Assembly (NCBI RefSeq): GCF_000689255.1 | Contig: NZ_HG964446.1 | Location: 124,001 to 188,000 of the forward strand | Source: Mycobacterium triplex | GTDB lineage: Bacteria; Actinomycetota; Actinomycetes; Mycobacteriales; Mycobacteriaceae | DNA: 64,000 nt | Direction of reading: 5' to 3' | Shown: positions 34,114 to 44,106 of the stretch, one piece after another | Layout of the letters: every line of letters starts with the position of its first letter | Numbering within the stretch: position 1 is the stretch's first letter | The notes under the pieces: model-generated | What the model saw: the letters and a program-made list of their open reading frames with translations, nothing else | Told to the model about the DNA's origin: nothing | The model's database searches: none | Position numbers and translations under genes: made by a program

Positions 34114-34695
34114 TCAAGAGTTCAATGCGGCGTCGATCAGCGTGGCGGCGGCCGCACGGGCGTGCACGACCGGCGCGGTGTCGTTGAGCGAGGTCGCCAT
34201 CGCGGTGGCGCCTTCGAAGAGCACGGCCAGCTGCTGGCCCAGCAGGTGCGGATCGGCGGCACCCGCCTCCTGCGCGACGGCGACCAGCCGACGGGCGAAT
34301 TGTTGCTTGTGCGCCCGCACAATCGCGTCGGTACTGCGCAACGAACCGGCCGATTCCACGGCTGCGTTGTGAAAGGGACAGCCCCGCATGACCTCTCGGC
34401 GTGACATCTCGAAGATCGCCAGCAGTCGGTCCCGGGCAGGCAGGGCCGGGTCGTCCAGGCGTTGCTCACTGGGCGAGCCGCCGCGCGCGTCCATGCCGCG
34501 CAGATAATTGTCGACCAGGTCGATTTTGCTCGGGAAGTGTTGGTAGAGCGTGCGCTTGGAGACGTTGGCCTCGTGGGCGATGAGCTCGACGCCGGTCGCG
34601 TGGATTCCGCGACGGTAGAACAGCTGAGCCGCCGCACGCTCGATGCGCTCGCGCGCCCCACGTCCGCCGGCCGGACGCATCGTCGGTTCGGCCAT
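34114..34695 (-). CDS. TetR-family regulator (divergent from thioesterase)
   Basis: A 193-residue TetR protein. The HTH is RRGIHATGVELIAHEANVSK followed by RTLYQHFPSKIDLVDNYLRG, of the YcdC/AcrR-like class. A ligand domain contains RGCPFHNAAVE. ATG 34695 is placed by TATCTT 6 nt upstream on the minus strand. It is divergent from a three-gene plus-strand operon, and two related AAACC..TC.GT sites lie between them. It is not closely related to the two EEGYAAATSRR regulators. Confidence 0.9.
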   Translation of the reverse strand: MAEPTMRPAGGRGARERIERAAAQLFYRRGIHATGVELIAHEANVSKRTLYQHFPSKIDLVDNYLRGMDARGGSPSEQRLDDPALPARDRLLAIFEMSRREVMRGCPFHNAAVESAGSLRSTDAIVRAHKQQFARRLVAVAQEAGAADPHLLGQQLAVLFEGATAMATSLNDTAPVVHARAAAATLIDAALNS

Positions 34696-34701
34696 CCCTC
34701 G

Positions 34702-34707
34702 AAGATA
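34702..34707 (-). promoter_or_regulatory. -10 element for leaderless TetR gene
   Basis: On the minus strand TATCTT is followed by CGAGGG and ATG 34695, again TANNNT-N6-start. The upstream operator half AAACCAGTCGGTGT abuts it, which suits autorepression. Confidence 0.6.
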
Positions 34708-34773
34708 CACCGACTGGTTTACAAATCTTGAAATATCAATTAGCTTCGCCCTATCAAGTAAACCGATCAGTTT
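34708..34773. promoter_or_regulatory. Pair of TetR operator-like sites
   Basis: GTAAACCAGTCGGTGT (minus strand, 34708-34723) and GTAAACCGATCAGTTT (plus strand, 34758-34773) are related, inverted copies in the divergent promoter region. The second is nearly palindromic around GATC. They are the likely binding sites of the adjacent TetR. Confidence 0.6.
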
Positions 34774-34786
34774 TCGAAGGTGGGGC

Positions 34787-35335
34787 ATGACGACTTCGCA
34801 ACAGGCTTCCCGCACCGACGTCGCAGGTTCGCCGCCGTGGGGCAGCGAGCAGTCGCGAACGATCACCTGGCGTGACCCGGTGACGACGCAGGCCACGGTC
34901 GCCTCGATGAGCGGCCTCTCCTATTGGCAGGCGGTCGCCGACGGACACCTGCCCCCGCCGCCGATCGGCGAGCTGATGCAGATGCGGGTCGTCGCGGTGG
35001 AAAGCGGTGGCATCACCTTCTCCTGCACGCCGGATGCGTCGATGTACAACCCACTGGGACTCGTGCACGGCGGTGCGGTGTGCACGCTGCTCGACACGGC
35101 TGCCGCCTGTGCGCTGCACACCACGTTGCCGCAGGGAGTCGCGTACACATCGGTCGAGATCAAGGTCAACTACCTCAAGGCGGTAACGCTGGACAGCGGG
35201 CCGCTGACCGCGGTGGGCTCCGTCGTCAAAGCGGGCTCGCGGATCGGCTTCGCCGAAGGACAGGTCACCGACGCGGCGGGGAACGTCGTCGCGACCGCGA
35301 GCACGACCCTGTTGATTTTCGAGTTGCGCCGATGA
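34787..35335 (+). CDS. PaaI-type hot-dog thioesterase
   Basis: A 182-residue hot-dog-fold acyl-CoA thioesterase. The signature is MYNPLGLVHGGAVCTLLDTA, where the active-site Asp sits at the start of the long helix after HGG. SVEIKVNYLKAV follows as the central strand. It hydrolyses acyl- or aryl-CoA esters. GAAGGTGGGG precedes the ATG. It is first in a coupled operon with an NmrA-like protein and an SDR under the divergent TetR. Confidence 0.88.
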   Translation: MTTSQQASRTDVAGSPPWGSEQSRTITWRDPVTTQATVASMSGLSYWQAVADGHLPPPPIGELMQMRVVAVESGGITFSCTPDASMYNPLGLVHGGAVCTLLDTAAACALHTTLPQGVAYTSVEIKVNYLKAVTLDSGPLTAVGSVVKAGSRIGFAEGQVTDAAGNVVATASTTLLIFELRR

Positions 35336-36267
35336 GCGCCCCCGTCCTGGTAATCGGGGCGACCGGGCGGCACGGCGGCACCGGACGGATCGTGGCCGAA
35401 CGCGTGCTGAGCCGCGGTCGCCCGGTACGCGCACTGGTCCGCATCGACGACGAACGAGCCGCAGAACTGCGCCGCCGCGGGGCCACCACCGTGGTGGGCG
35501 ACCTGCACGATCGGGCATCGCTGGTTGCGGCGGCGCGCGATGTCAGCGCCGTGTACTTCACCTATCCCGTTGCGGCTGGGGTTGTTTCGGCCGCAGCGAA
35601 TCTAGCGTCGGTTCTGGTCGACGTCAGTCCGAAGCCGCACCTAGTGGTGATGTCGATGGCCGTGTCCGCGGTCGACAGTCCCAGTCGGCTGGGTCAGGGC
35701 CAGGCGGTCGCCGAGGAAGTATTCACGTGGGCGGGCCTGAACCCCACGGTGCTGCGGTTCGGCGGCCTCTTCCACGAGAATGTGTTGCTGCTGCACGGCG
35801 CCTCCATCCGCGAAAACAGCGTGATTGCCAACAGCTTCGGCGACGGCCCGGCGCCGTGGATCGGCGGCGACGACGCGGCGGAGATCGCGGTTACCCACCT
35901 GTTGGCGCCGGCGCCGGAGTCTGCCCGAGTCAGCTATCCGCCTCCGGCCGAGGTGATCGATCACGCGGAAGTGGCGCGCATCGTCGCGGCCGAGACGGGT
36001 CGGCCCGTTCGCTTCCAGCCCATCTCCGCGGCCGCCTGGCGGGCCGAATTGGAGTCCGCCGCCGAGGCGCAGCCGGCATCTGCCATCAATGCTGCTATGG
36101 CGCAACATATCTCGACCGTTGGCGGCGCCCTGTCACAGCGAACCGAGCCGCTCATCGCGGCGGACCCCGACGCGCTGGCCGCGATACTGGGCCGTCCGCC
36201 GGCCCGCCTTGTCGACTTTCTCCGGCGTAACCTGCAGCACTTTGCGCCCGCGACCACTCTAGCGTGA
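35332..36267 (+). CDS. NmrA-like NAD(P)-binding protein
   Basis: A 311-residue atypical SDR. It has the Rossmann loop VLVIGATGRHGGTGRIVAER, a GDLHDRASL block and VVMSMAVSAVD. The substrate Tyr-Lys pair is missing, as in NmrA/HSCARG and quinone-oxidoreductase-like proteins. It could be a redox sensor or an NADPH-dependent reductase. ATGA overlap with the thioesterase indicates coupling. Confidence 0.82.
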   Translation: MSAPVLVIGATGRHGGTGRIVAERVLSRGRPVRALVRIDDERAAELRRRGATTVVGDLHDRASLVAAARDVSAVYFTYPVAAGVVSAAANLASVLVDVSPKPHLVVMSMAVSAVDSPSRLGQGQAVAEEVFTWAGLNPTVLRFGGLFHENVLLLHGASIRENSVIANSFGDGPAPWIGGDDAAEIAVTHLLAPAPESARVSYPPPAEVIDHAEVARIVAAETGRPVRFQPISAAAWRAELESAAEAQPASAINAAMAQHISTVGGALSQRTEPLIAADPDALAAILGRPPARLVDFLRRNLQHFAPATTLA

Positions 36268-36299
36268 CATCAACCGAATCCATAAGGAGCACAACGCCG

Positions 36300-37064
36300 A
36301 TGTCTTCAGTCCTGATCACCGGAGCCAGCCGCGGCATCGGCCGCGCCATCGCCCGCGAGTTCGTCCGTCGCGGGCATCGGGTGGTGGCGACCGCGCGCGA
36401 TCCGCGCACGCTGGCCGACCTTGACGCCCAGCAGCGGCTGGCCCTCGATGTCACCGACGACGCCAGTGTGCGGGCGGCCGTGGCGGCCGCGGGCGACATC
36501 GACATCGTGATCGCCAATGCCGGGGTCATCTTCTATGCGGCCGTCGAGGCGACCCCGTTGCCGGAACTGAATCGCCTGTTGGGCCTCAACACCATTGGCG
36601 CCATCCGGGTGGCGCAGGCGGTGCTGCCGCAGATGCGTGCCCGTGGCGAGGGCAAGTTGCTGTTCATGTCCAGCGTCATGGGACGGATCGTGAGCCCACC
36701 GGGTGCGGCCTACGCCGCGACGAAGTGGGCGCTGGAGGCACTCGTCGAGGCGCTGGCCATCGAGGTCGCACCGTTCGGCGTCCAGGCCGGATTGCTGGAG
36801 CCCGGGGCGGTGAGCTCCGGCGCCCTCGACAATGTGACCACCTACGCGCTGCCCGACGATCCGTATGCGGCGATCCTGACCGGCGGCGGGCCGCGGGCCG
36901 GGATGATCACGCCCGAGCAGGTCGCCGCCGAGGTGGCCGACGCCGCCGAAAAGCCTGAACTGCCCCTGCGCATTCCCATCGGCGACGCCGCGCGGGCGCT
37001 GATGGCCGCCCGCAAGGCGGCACCCGAGGATGCCCCGTTCACGACGGCCAAGGCCGCCCGCTAG
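36300..37064 (+). CDS. SDR-family oxidoreductase
   Basis: A 254-residue classical SDR: SVLITGASRGIGRAIAREF at the start, VIANAGV, MSSVMGRI and YAATKWALEAL (catalytic Tyr and Lys). I chose ATG 36300, with AAGGAG 11 nt upstream. A GTG at 36264 overlapping the previous stop is the alternative. It is last in the TetR-controlled thioesterase operon. Confidence 0.87.
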   Translation: MSSVLITGASRGIGRAIAREFVRRGHRVVATARDPRTLADLDAQQRLALDVTDDASVRAAVAAAGDIDIVIANAGVIFYAAVEATPLPELNRLLGLNTIGAIRVAQAVLPQMRARGEGKLLFMSSVMGRIVSPPGAAYAATKWALEALVEALAIEVAPFGVQAGLLEPGAVSSGALDNVTTYALPDDPYAAILTGGGPRAGMITPEQVAAEVADAAEKPELPLRIPIGDAARALMAARKAAPEDAPFTTAKAAR

Positions 37065-37168
37065 TCGTGGGCCGCTCCAGCCCGGAAATGCGTGAAGATT
37101 GATCACCCGGGTGTGAAAAATCCGTTAAGAACGTGGCACGACGCGGCCGCGGACCCCAGCTTGGAAGC

Positions 37169-38542
37169 ATGGCGCCGTTCGAGCTGCTTCCGTCGCTACG
37201 GCACGGATTGAGCCCGCACCTCGATCGCGCCATCTGGCCAGTGAGCGCCTTCGTCGACGATCTGGGCCGGCTGTGCGTCGGCGGAGTCGCGGTCACGGAG
37301 ATCGCGGCCGACTACGGCACGCCCGCCTATGTGGTGGACGAACTGGATTTTCGGGCTCGGATCCGCGGCTATCGTGCGGCTCTTCCCGGGGTCGAGGTGG
37401 TCTACGCCGGAAAGGCACTACTGAGCACCGCGGTGGCCGAGTGGGCCGCCGCCGGAGGTGCCGGCGTCAACGTCTGCTCGGCCGGCGAACTGGCCACCGC
37501 ATTGACCGCCGGGGTGCCGCCGTCGCGGATCGTCCTGCACGGCAATGCCCGAACCGGCGGCGAACTGCACGAGGCGATCGACGCCGGGGTGGGCCGCATC
37601 GTCATCGATTCCCCGAACGCGATCGCGCTGCTGGCCGCGCAGGTACGTCGCCCGCAGGACGTGTTGATCCGGGTGGTCCCCGCCATCGGCGCCCGCGAAG
37701 CCGGGTTCGGCTTCACCGTGGCCGACGGCCGGGCCGCCCGCGCCGTCAAACGCATCCTGGGTCAGCCGTGGCTTAACCTGGTCGGGCTGCACTGCCACCT
37801 CGGCTCGCGGATCGCCGACCCCCGGCGTTACGGCGCGGCGATCCGGCAATTGGTGGCCCTGATGGCCGAGGTCCGCGACCGCCATGGCGTCGTGCTGAGC
37901 CAGCTCGACCTCGGCGGCGGGCACGCGGTCCCCTACGTGAGCGGCGACCCCGAACTCAGCCCGCGCGCGCTCGCCGAGGTCATCGAGGCCACGCTTGGAT
38001 CCGCTTGTGCCGACTACGGATATCCCCGCCCGCAGATCGTCATCGAGCCCGGCCGGGCGATCGCCGCGCGCGCGGGCGTGACGCTTTACCGGGTGATCGC
38101 CGTCAAGCATCAGCCGGACGGACGCACCTTCGTGATCGTGGACGGCGGGATGGTCGACAATCCGCACGAGGGGCGGCGCGGCGTGAAATACACGGCGGCG
38201 CTGGCTAACCGGCACGTGCCGACCACCACCGCGCCCGTCACAATCGTCGGCCGGCAATGCGAAGCCGGCGAAGAGATCGCCCGCGACGTCGAGCTGCCCA
38301 TCGACATTCGGGCCGGCGATCTGCTCGCTGTGGCTTGTACTGGCGCCTACCACTATTCGATGGGATCCGCCTGCAACCTGGTGGGTCGTCCGCCACTGAT
38401 CGCGGTCGCCGACGGCCGGGCTCGCCCGCTCGTACGCCGTGAAACCATCGCTGACCTGCTTGCCCGTGACTGTGATTGGTCTCACCCGACGCAGCGCGCC
38501 GGGTCCGTCACAATGGTTATCGACCGGACGATGGGGGAATAG
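37169..38542 (+). CDS. Fold-type III PLP decarboxylase, LysA-like
   Basis: A 457-residue alanine-racemase-fold decarboxylase, related to diaminopimelate decarboxylase. PLP lysine K82 is in VVYAGKALL. VLHGNA (around 122-126), GLHCHLGSRI (His stacking on PLP, 206-215), IEPGRAI and the second-subunit CTGAYHYSMGS are all present. LysA normally carries YAxKAN and EPGRxxV. The replacements here and the isolated position suggest a paralogue with another amino-acid substrate. TTGGAAGC precedes the ATG. Confidence 0.85.
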   Translation: MAPFELLPSLRHGLSPHLDRAIWPVSAFVDDLGRLCVGGVAVTEIAADYGTPAYVVDELDFRARIRGYRAALPGVEVVYAGKALLSTAVAEWAAAGGAGVNVCSAGELATALTAGVPPSRIVLHGNARTGGELHEAIDAGVGRIVIDSPNAIALLAAQVRRPQDVLIRVVPAIGAREAGFGFTVADGRAARAVKRILGQPWLNLVGLHCHLGSRIADPRRYGAAIRQLVALMAEVRDRHGVVLSQLDLGGGHAVPYVSGDPELSPRALAEVIEATLGSACADYGYPRPQIVIEPGRAIAARAGVTLYRVIAVKHQPDGRTFVIVDGGMVDNPHEGRRGVKYTAALANRHVPTTTAPVTIVGRQCEAGEEIARDVELPIDIRAGDLLAVACTGAYHYSMGSACNLVGRPPLIAVADGRARPLVRRETIADLLARDCDWSHPTQRAGSVTMVIDRTMGE

Positions 38543-38544
38543 GC

Positions 38545-39456
38545 ATGTCCGACATGGCTGTTGACCCCGGTGGTGGCCATTGGCCGCCAACCGCAGCCCG
38601 GACCGTCGACGAAGGTGTAACCACAATGTCTCGCATCGCGAACCGCAGCACATCGCTGGGCTCGCGGGCGTCGTCCGTAGCGGCCTGGCTGCCGGCCACC
38701 ATCGTGTATTCCGTCATGCTGCTCGGAGTCTCGTTCCTGCTGACCGCGCTCGGTCCGCATGCGCGCGACGTCGCGGTCCGGGAGATGAGCACCAACCTGC
38801 ACAACCTGGCCCACGGCCACATCGTCACGCTGGTCGGCAGCGCGTTCGTCAGCGACGGCGGCCACGTACTGCTGTGGCTGCCGGGCCTGGCGTGCTTGCT
38901 GGCGCTCGGCGAACTGATCTGGCGCAGCAAGGGTTTGGTCGTCGCATTTGCACTCGGCCATATCGGTGCCACGTTGGTCGTCGCAGTCTGGCTGACCGTT
39001 GCCCTGACGGCAGGCTGGCTGCCGATGTCCTTGGCACGCGCCACCGACGTGGGGATGAGCTACGGCGCGGTGTGTGTGCTGGGGGCACTCACGGCGTCGA
39101 TACCGTCGCGGTGGCGGCCGGTCTGGATCGGCTGGTGGCTGGGCAACGCCATCGCCGCAGCGCTGAGCGCAGACTTCACCGCGGTGGGCCACGTGGTTGC
39201 GCTGCTGCTCGGCATCGCGGTGTCCTTCCGGCTGCGCTCGATAATCCGCTGGACGCTGGTGCATTCGGCGCTGCTCGTGGTCGGCTCCGCGTTCGGCTAC
39301 CTGGTGTTGTGCGGACCCGCCGGCCCCGCACCGGTAGCAGGCGCCGCCGGTGCGCTGATCGCCCTCGTCGCCGCCTGGATATTGCGGCCGCGCGACGGCG
39401 CAACCCAAGCGTTGGCGGGCCGGCCGGGGCTTGCGCCGCAGCCGGCCCGGTCGTAG
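38545..39456 (+). CDS. Rhomboid-like membrane protein
   Basis: A 303-residue polytopic membrane protein with about six helices. A serine lies in DVGMSYGAVCVLG (S172) and a histidine in TAVGHVVALLLG (H216). Their spacing and helix positions match the rhomboid Ser-His dyad, although the usual GxSG is GMSYG here. Periplasmic loop NLHNLAHGHIVTLVGSAFVS resembles the L1/substrate entry of rhomboids. Starts at ATG 38545 or 38626 are both plausible. It could be an active intramembrane protease or a pseudoprotease. Confidence 0.75.
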   Translation: MSDMAVDPGGGHWPPTAARTVDEGVTTMSRIANRSTSLGSRASSVAAWLPATIVYSVMLLGVSFLLTALGPHARDVAVREMSTNLHNLAHGHIVTLVGSAFVSDGGHVLLWLPGLACLLALGELIWRSKGLVVAFALGHIGATLVVAVWLTVALTAGWLPMSLARATDVGMSYGAVCVLGALTASIPSRWRPVWIGWWLGNAIAAALSADFTAVGHVVALLLGIAVSFRLRSIIRWTLVHSALLVVGSAFGYLVLCGPAGPAPVAGAAGALIALVAAWILRPRDGATQALAGRPGLAPQPARS

Positions 39457-39626
39457 CCAATGCGCACGTGAATTTGCGGCGTCGCGCTTCCTAAATCGGC
39501 GGTTCGACGCATCGAATTCCTACGAATTCCGTCCCGCCATTACCGGCGGCGCCACAAATTCTGCGCGCGGCCCCTCCAATACTCTGTACCGCAACAACTT
39601 TCACCGCCAGGCGTCGAGTCGAACGC

Positions 39627-39839
39627 ATGAACTTGGTCGAGTCGATCGAACGCGGCCTGAACTGGCTCGCGACCCCGCATTACCTCGAGCCGCGCCTGGG
39701 GATGGAAACCCGGGCCATCGGCCAAACGCCGCTGGAAATGGAGATCGTCTACTGCACGATCGCCGGTGGCGGCGCGATAATAAAGCTCCCGATGTCGATG
39801 TCGATCCTGCCGACCGGGGCCTCGCCCGTCCGGAATTAG
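39627..39839 (+). CDS. Small hypothetical protein
   Basis: 70 residues (MNLVESIERGLNWLATPHYL and on) with mycobacterial third-position GC but no Shine-Dalgarno, no TANNNT at the right distance and no recognised motif. It has no membrane segment. It is the only reasonable coding frame in 39457-39835, but may not be real. Confidence 0.35.
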   Translation: MNLVESIERGLNWLATPHYLEPRLGMETRAIGQTPLEMEIVYCTIAGGGAIIKLPMSMSILPTGASPVRN

Positions 39840-39958
39840 CCTCCGGTGCAGACGGCGCCGGGGCCGCAGTCGATCGTGAGGGGCACGGTGCACCCCGCGG
39901 TCGTGGCGGCGGCCATCAGAAGCGCCGCGATGATCAGCTTTGTCTTCAGCGCCGACAT
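39836..39958 (-). CDS. Very small lipoprotein
   Basis: 40 residues: MSALKTKLIIAALLMAAATT, then lipobox TAGC (TTAGC) with the acylated cysteine, then a short tail with two more cysteines (TIDCGPGAVCTGG). GGAG lies upstream of the ATG. Tiny lipoproteins of this size are easily missed. The signal peptide is convincing. Function unknown. Confidence 0.6.
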   Translation of the reverse strand: MSALKTKLIIAALLMAAATTAGCTVPLTIDCGPGAVCTGG

Positions 39959-40127
39959 GACCACTCCGTTCTTTCTCGGCCGCCCCGGCCGTTCTCGGAT
40001 CGCCCGCAGTAAATCCTGCCGCGGCGATGCGCGATGATTCGAAATCAGAATGCCAGAATAAGCCCCCGATAGCATTCGAATTGGCAGAGATCAGTCGCCG
40101 CCTCGGCGATCGCAACGGTGCCGTCAT

Positions 40128-41177
40128 TCAATTCGGCTTGTTTTTCCTGGTCAGATCGGTATCGCGACTCGGCTGCACGCGTTTCGGTTCGCCGGGCATT
40201 TTCGGATAATTCGGCGGATACGGCATATCGCCCAGGCCACGCTCTTCGTCCGCCGCGACCATGTCCAGCAATGGGGTAAGCGATTGGGCCAGCTCGTCCA
40301 TGCCGGCCCAGGGGTCGTCGCGGCCCCGCATCAGGTCCGGCACGGTCGCCATCGTGTAATCGTCCGGCTCGGCGCCGGCCAACTCGTCCCAGGTCAGGGG
40401 CGTCGACACGGTCGCGATCGGGGTGCGTCGCACCGAGTACGGCGAGGCCATCGTGCGGTCCCGGGCGTTTTGGTTGAAGTCGATGAAAATGCGCTCACCG
40501 CGTTCTTCTTTCCACCACGACGTGGTCACCGCGTCGGGCGCCCGTCGTTCGACCTCACGCGCTAGTGCGATGCCCGCCCGGCGTACCGCGATGAAATCCC
40601 AGTCGGTGGCGATCCGGAGAAACACGTGGATCCCCCGGCCGCCGGACGTCTTGGGATAGCCGACGAGGCCAAGCTCGTCCAGCAACGGCCGCAGCACGTC
40701 CACCGCAACCGAACGCGCCTGCTCGAAACCGACGCCGGGCTGGGGATCGAGATCGATGCGCAGCTCGTCGGGGTGCTCGGTGTCCGGGCAGCGCACCTGC
40801 CAGGGATGCAGCGTCACCGTGCCCATCTGCGCCGCCCACACGATCGCCGCCGGATGCGTGACCATCAGCGCGTCGGCGGTGCGTCCCGACGGGAACGTGA
40901 CCAGGCAGGTCTGCAGATAGTCGGGATGATGCCGCGGTATCCGCTTTTGGTAGATCTCCTCGCCGTCGATGCCGTCCGGAAACCGCTGCAGGTGGGTGGG
41001 CCGGTTGCGCAGCGCGTCCAGCATCGGGCTTCCGGGTGTGACGGCCACGGCTCGGTAGTACTCGACGAGCCGCCGCTTGGTGCCGTTCGACCCGAGCTTG
41101 GGGAAGTAGACCTTGTCCGGGTTGGAGAGTCGCACCGAGACGCCGTCGACGTCGAGCTCTTCGGATGCCGCAGCCAT
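40128..41177 (-). CDS. LigD-type DNA polymerase/primase (Prim-PolC, Rv3730c-like)
   Basis: A 349-residue AEP-superfamily polymerase domain as found in LigD. Metal-binding residues are in RIDLDPQPG (D142, D144) and FIDFNQNARD (D233). The nucleotide-binding block is SGGRGIHVFLRI (178-189). In mycobacteria the stand-alone Prim-PolC fills short gaps and works with LigC in excision repair. It is divergent from ligC with 37 bp between start codons, so the two share a promoter region. Extra basic tail: QPSRDTDLTRKNKPN. Confidence 0.92.
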   Translation of the reverse strand: MAAASEELDVDGVSVRLSNPDKVYFPKLGSNGTKRRLVEYYRAVAVTPGSPMLDALRNRPTHLQRFPDGIDGEEIYQKRIPRHHPDYLQTCLVTFPSGRTADALMVTHPAAIVWAAQMGTVTLHPWQVRCPDTEHPDELRIDLDPQPGVGFEQARSVAVDVLRPLLDELGLVGYPKTSGGRGIHVFLRIATDWDFIAVRRAGIALAREVERRAPDAVTTSWWKEERGERIFIDFNQNARDRTMASPYSVRRTPIATVSTPLTWDELAGAEPDDYTMATVPDLMRGRDDPWAGMDELAQSLTPLLDMVAADEERGLGDMPYPPNYPKMPGEPKRVQPSRDTDLTRKNKPN

Positions 41178-41214
41178 CTCTCGATTCCAGCACGAAGCAC
41201 GTCAGAATGAACCA

Positions 41215-42291
41215 ATGGACTTGCCCGTCATGCCGCCGGTTGCGCCGATGCTGGCCAAGTCGGTCAAAGCGATCCCGCCGGATGCTTCCTACGAGCCCAA
41301 GTGGGACGGTTTCCGGTCCATCTGCTTCCGGGATGGCGATCAGGTCGAACTGGGCAGCCGCAACGAGCGCCCGATGACCCGCTACTTCCCGGAGCTGGTC
41401 GCGGCCGCCCGGAACGAGCTGCCGCCGCGCTGCGTGATCGACGGTGAGATCGTGATCGCCACCGGCCACGGTTTGGACTTCGAGGCCCTGCAGCAGCGCA
41501 TTCATCCGGCCGATTCGCGGGTGCGGATGCTCGCCGAGCACACCCCGGCGTCATTCGTCGCGTTCGACCTGCTGGCCCTCGGTGACGAGGATTTCACCCG
41601 TCGCCCGTTCAGCCAGCGACGCGCCGCCCTGGTCGACGCGGTGCCTGTTTCCGCGGCCGGATCGGCCGCGTCGTTTCATGTCACGCCGGCAACCACCGAC
41701 GTGCAGACGGCGCACCTCTGGTTCGACGAGTTCGAGGGAGCCGGCCTCGACGGCGTCATCGCGAAGCCACTGGCCATCACCTATCAACCGGACAAGCGGG
41801 TGATGTTCAAGATCAAGCATGAGCGGACCGCCGACTGCGTGGTCGCCGGGTATCGAGTGCACAAGTCCGGCGCCGACGCGATCGGGTCACTACTGCTCGG
41901 GCTGTATCAAGACGATGGCCAGCTGGCGTCGGTCGGCGTGATCGGTGCATTCCCGATGGCCGAGCGCCGACGACTGTTTAGCGAATTACAGTCGCTGGTA
42001 ACCACTTTCGATGGTCATCCATGGAACTGGGCCGCCCACGAAGCCGGCGAGCGCACCCCACGCAAGAACGAAACGTCGCGGTGGAACGCCGGGAAGGACC
42101 TCTCGTTCGTCCCGCTACGGCCCGAGCGGGTGGTCGAGGTCCGCTACGACCACATGGAGGGCCGGCGGTTCCGCCACACCGCTCAATTCAGTCGCTGGCG
42201 TTCTGATCGCGATCCGCGCTCGTGCACCTACGAACAGCTCGAACAGCCAGTCACTTTCGACCTGAGCGATATCGTGCCCGGTCTCGGCTGA
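41215..42291 (+). CDS. ligC: ATP-dependent DNA ligase LigC
   Basis: A 358-residue ligase, the same size as M. tuberculosis LigC. The nucleotidyltransferase motif I is YEPKWDGFR (adenylated K29). RCVIDGEIV is motif III, GLDGVIAKPL motif IV and MFKIKHERTADCVV motif V, followed by an OB-fold domain. It seals nicks with ATP. CAGAAT followed by 6 nt precedes the ATG, a possible leaderless promoter. It pairs divergently with Prim-PolC. Confidence 0.95.
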   Translation: MDLPVMPPVAPMLAKSVKAIPPDASYEPKWDGFRSICFRDGDQVELGSRNERPMTRYFPELVAAARNELPPRCVIDGEIVIATGHGLDFEALQQRIHPADSRVRMLAEHTPASFVAFDLLALGDEDFTRRPFSQRRAALVDAVPVSAAGSAASFHVTPATTDVQTAHLWFDEFEGAGLDGVIAKPLAITYQPDKRVMFKIKHERTADCVVAGYRVHKSGADAIGSLLLGLYQDDGQLASVGVIGAFPMAERRRLFSELQSLVTTFDGHPWNWAAHEAGERTPRKNETSRWNAGKDLSFVPLRPERVVEVRYDHMEGRRFRHTAQFSRWRSDRDPRSCTYEQLEQPVTFDLSDIVPGLG

Positions 42292-42398
42292 AATGTTTGC
42301 AGCGGTTTCGTTCCGTGCTCGTTCGTCGAAAGTTCCGTTGCGTGACCGCCGGCCGAAGTAGATCCTTAGTTGTGCAAAACGCGGAAGGAAGGGAACGA

Positions 42399-42728
42399 AT
42401 GAACGCTGCAGCGGCCGTGCACAAGCCCATGGCCATCGGGATCCTGGCGGCTATTGCCCTGCTCGGGGTTGCCACACCGGTCGCCAATGCGACTCCCACG
42501 GATGACTTCCTTCGACAGGTGCGCGCGAATGGGATCGGGGTCAACGCATCGGATGCCGCCGTCATCGAGGATGCCAAGGAGATATGCGACATGCTCGACT
42601 ATCAGGAGCAGGCCTACCAATATCTCAACCAGCACTCCGGTCTGGACCGCAATCAGTCCGCCTTCTTCGTCGCCGCGTCGGTCACCTACTTCTGCCCACA
42701 GTTCGCGCCCAAGCTGGGCCCGCACTGA
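42399..42728 (+). CDS. DUF732-family secreted small protein
   Basis: A 109-residue exported protein. The signal is MAIGILAAIALLGVATPVANA, cleaved after ANA. The mature part has TDDFLRQVRANGIG, AVIEDAKEICDMLD and ASVTYFCPQFAPKL, with two cysteines in the positions of the DUF732 family. These are mycobacterial envelope or secreted proteins of unknown role. GGAAGGAAGGGAACG precedes the ATG. Confidence 0.88.
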   Translation: MNAAAAVHKPMAIGILAAIALLGVATPVANATPTDDFLRQVRANGIGVNASDAAVIEDAKEICDMLDYQEQAYQYLNQHSGLDRNQSAFFVAASVTYFCPQFAPKLGPH

Positions 42729-42745
42729 AAGCCCGGCTCGCCGGA

Positions 42746-44032
<1,287 letters not shown>

Positions 44033-44093
44033 ATTGTGCACATCGCACCTTAAGTGGCCCTGAGAAGTGGGTGACCACACGCTAATCAGCAAC

Positions 44094-44099
44094 TAGCAT
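44094..44099 (+). promoter_or_regulatory. -10 element for DUF2330 gene
   Basis: TAGCAT is followed by 7 nt and ATG 44107. The hexamer overlaps an earlier in-frame ATG (44098), which argues that 44107 is the true, leaderless start. Confidence 0.55.
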
Positions 44100-44106
44100 G
44101 TGCGAG

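Noticed and set aside
39540..40127. 195-residue minus-strand frame
   Set aside because: It spans the tiny lipoprotein and a spacer, has no start signal and shows no protein family features.
42222..42398. N-terminal extension of the DUF732 protein
   Set aside because: It overlaps the end of ligC and lies before a strong GGAAGGAAGGGAACG site and the signal peptide at 42399.
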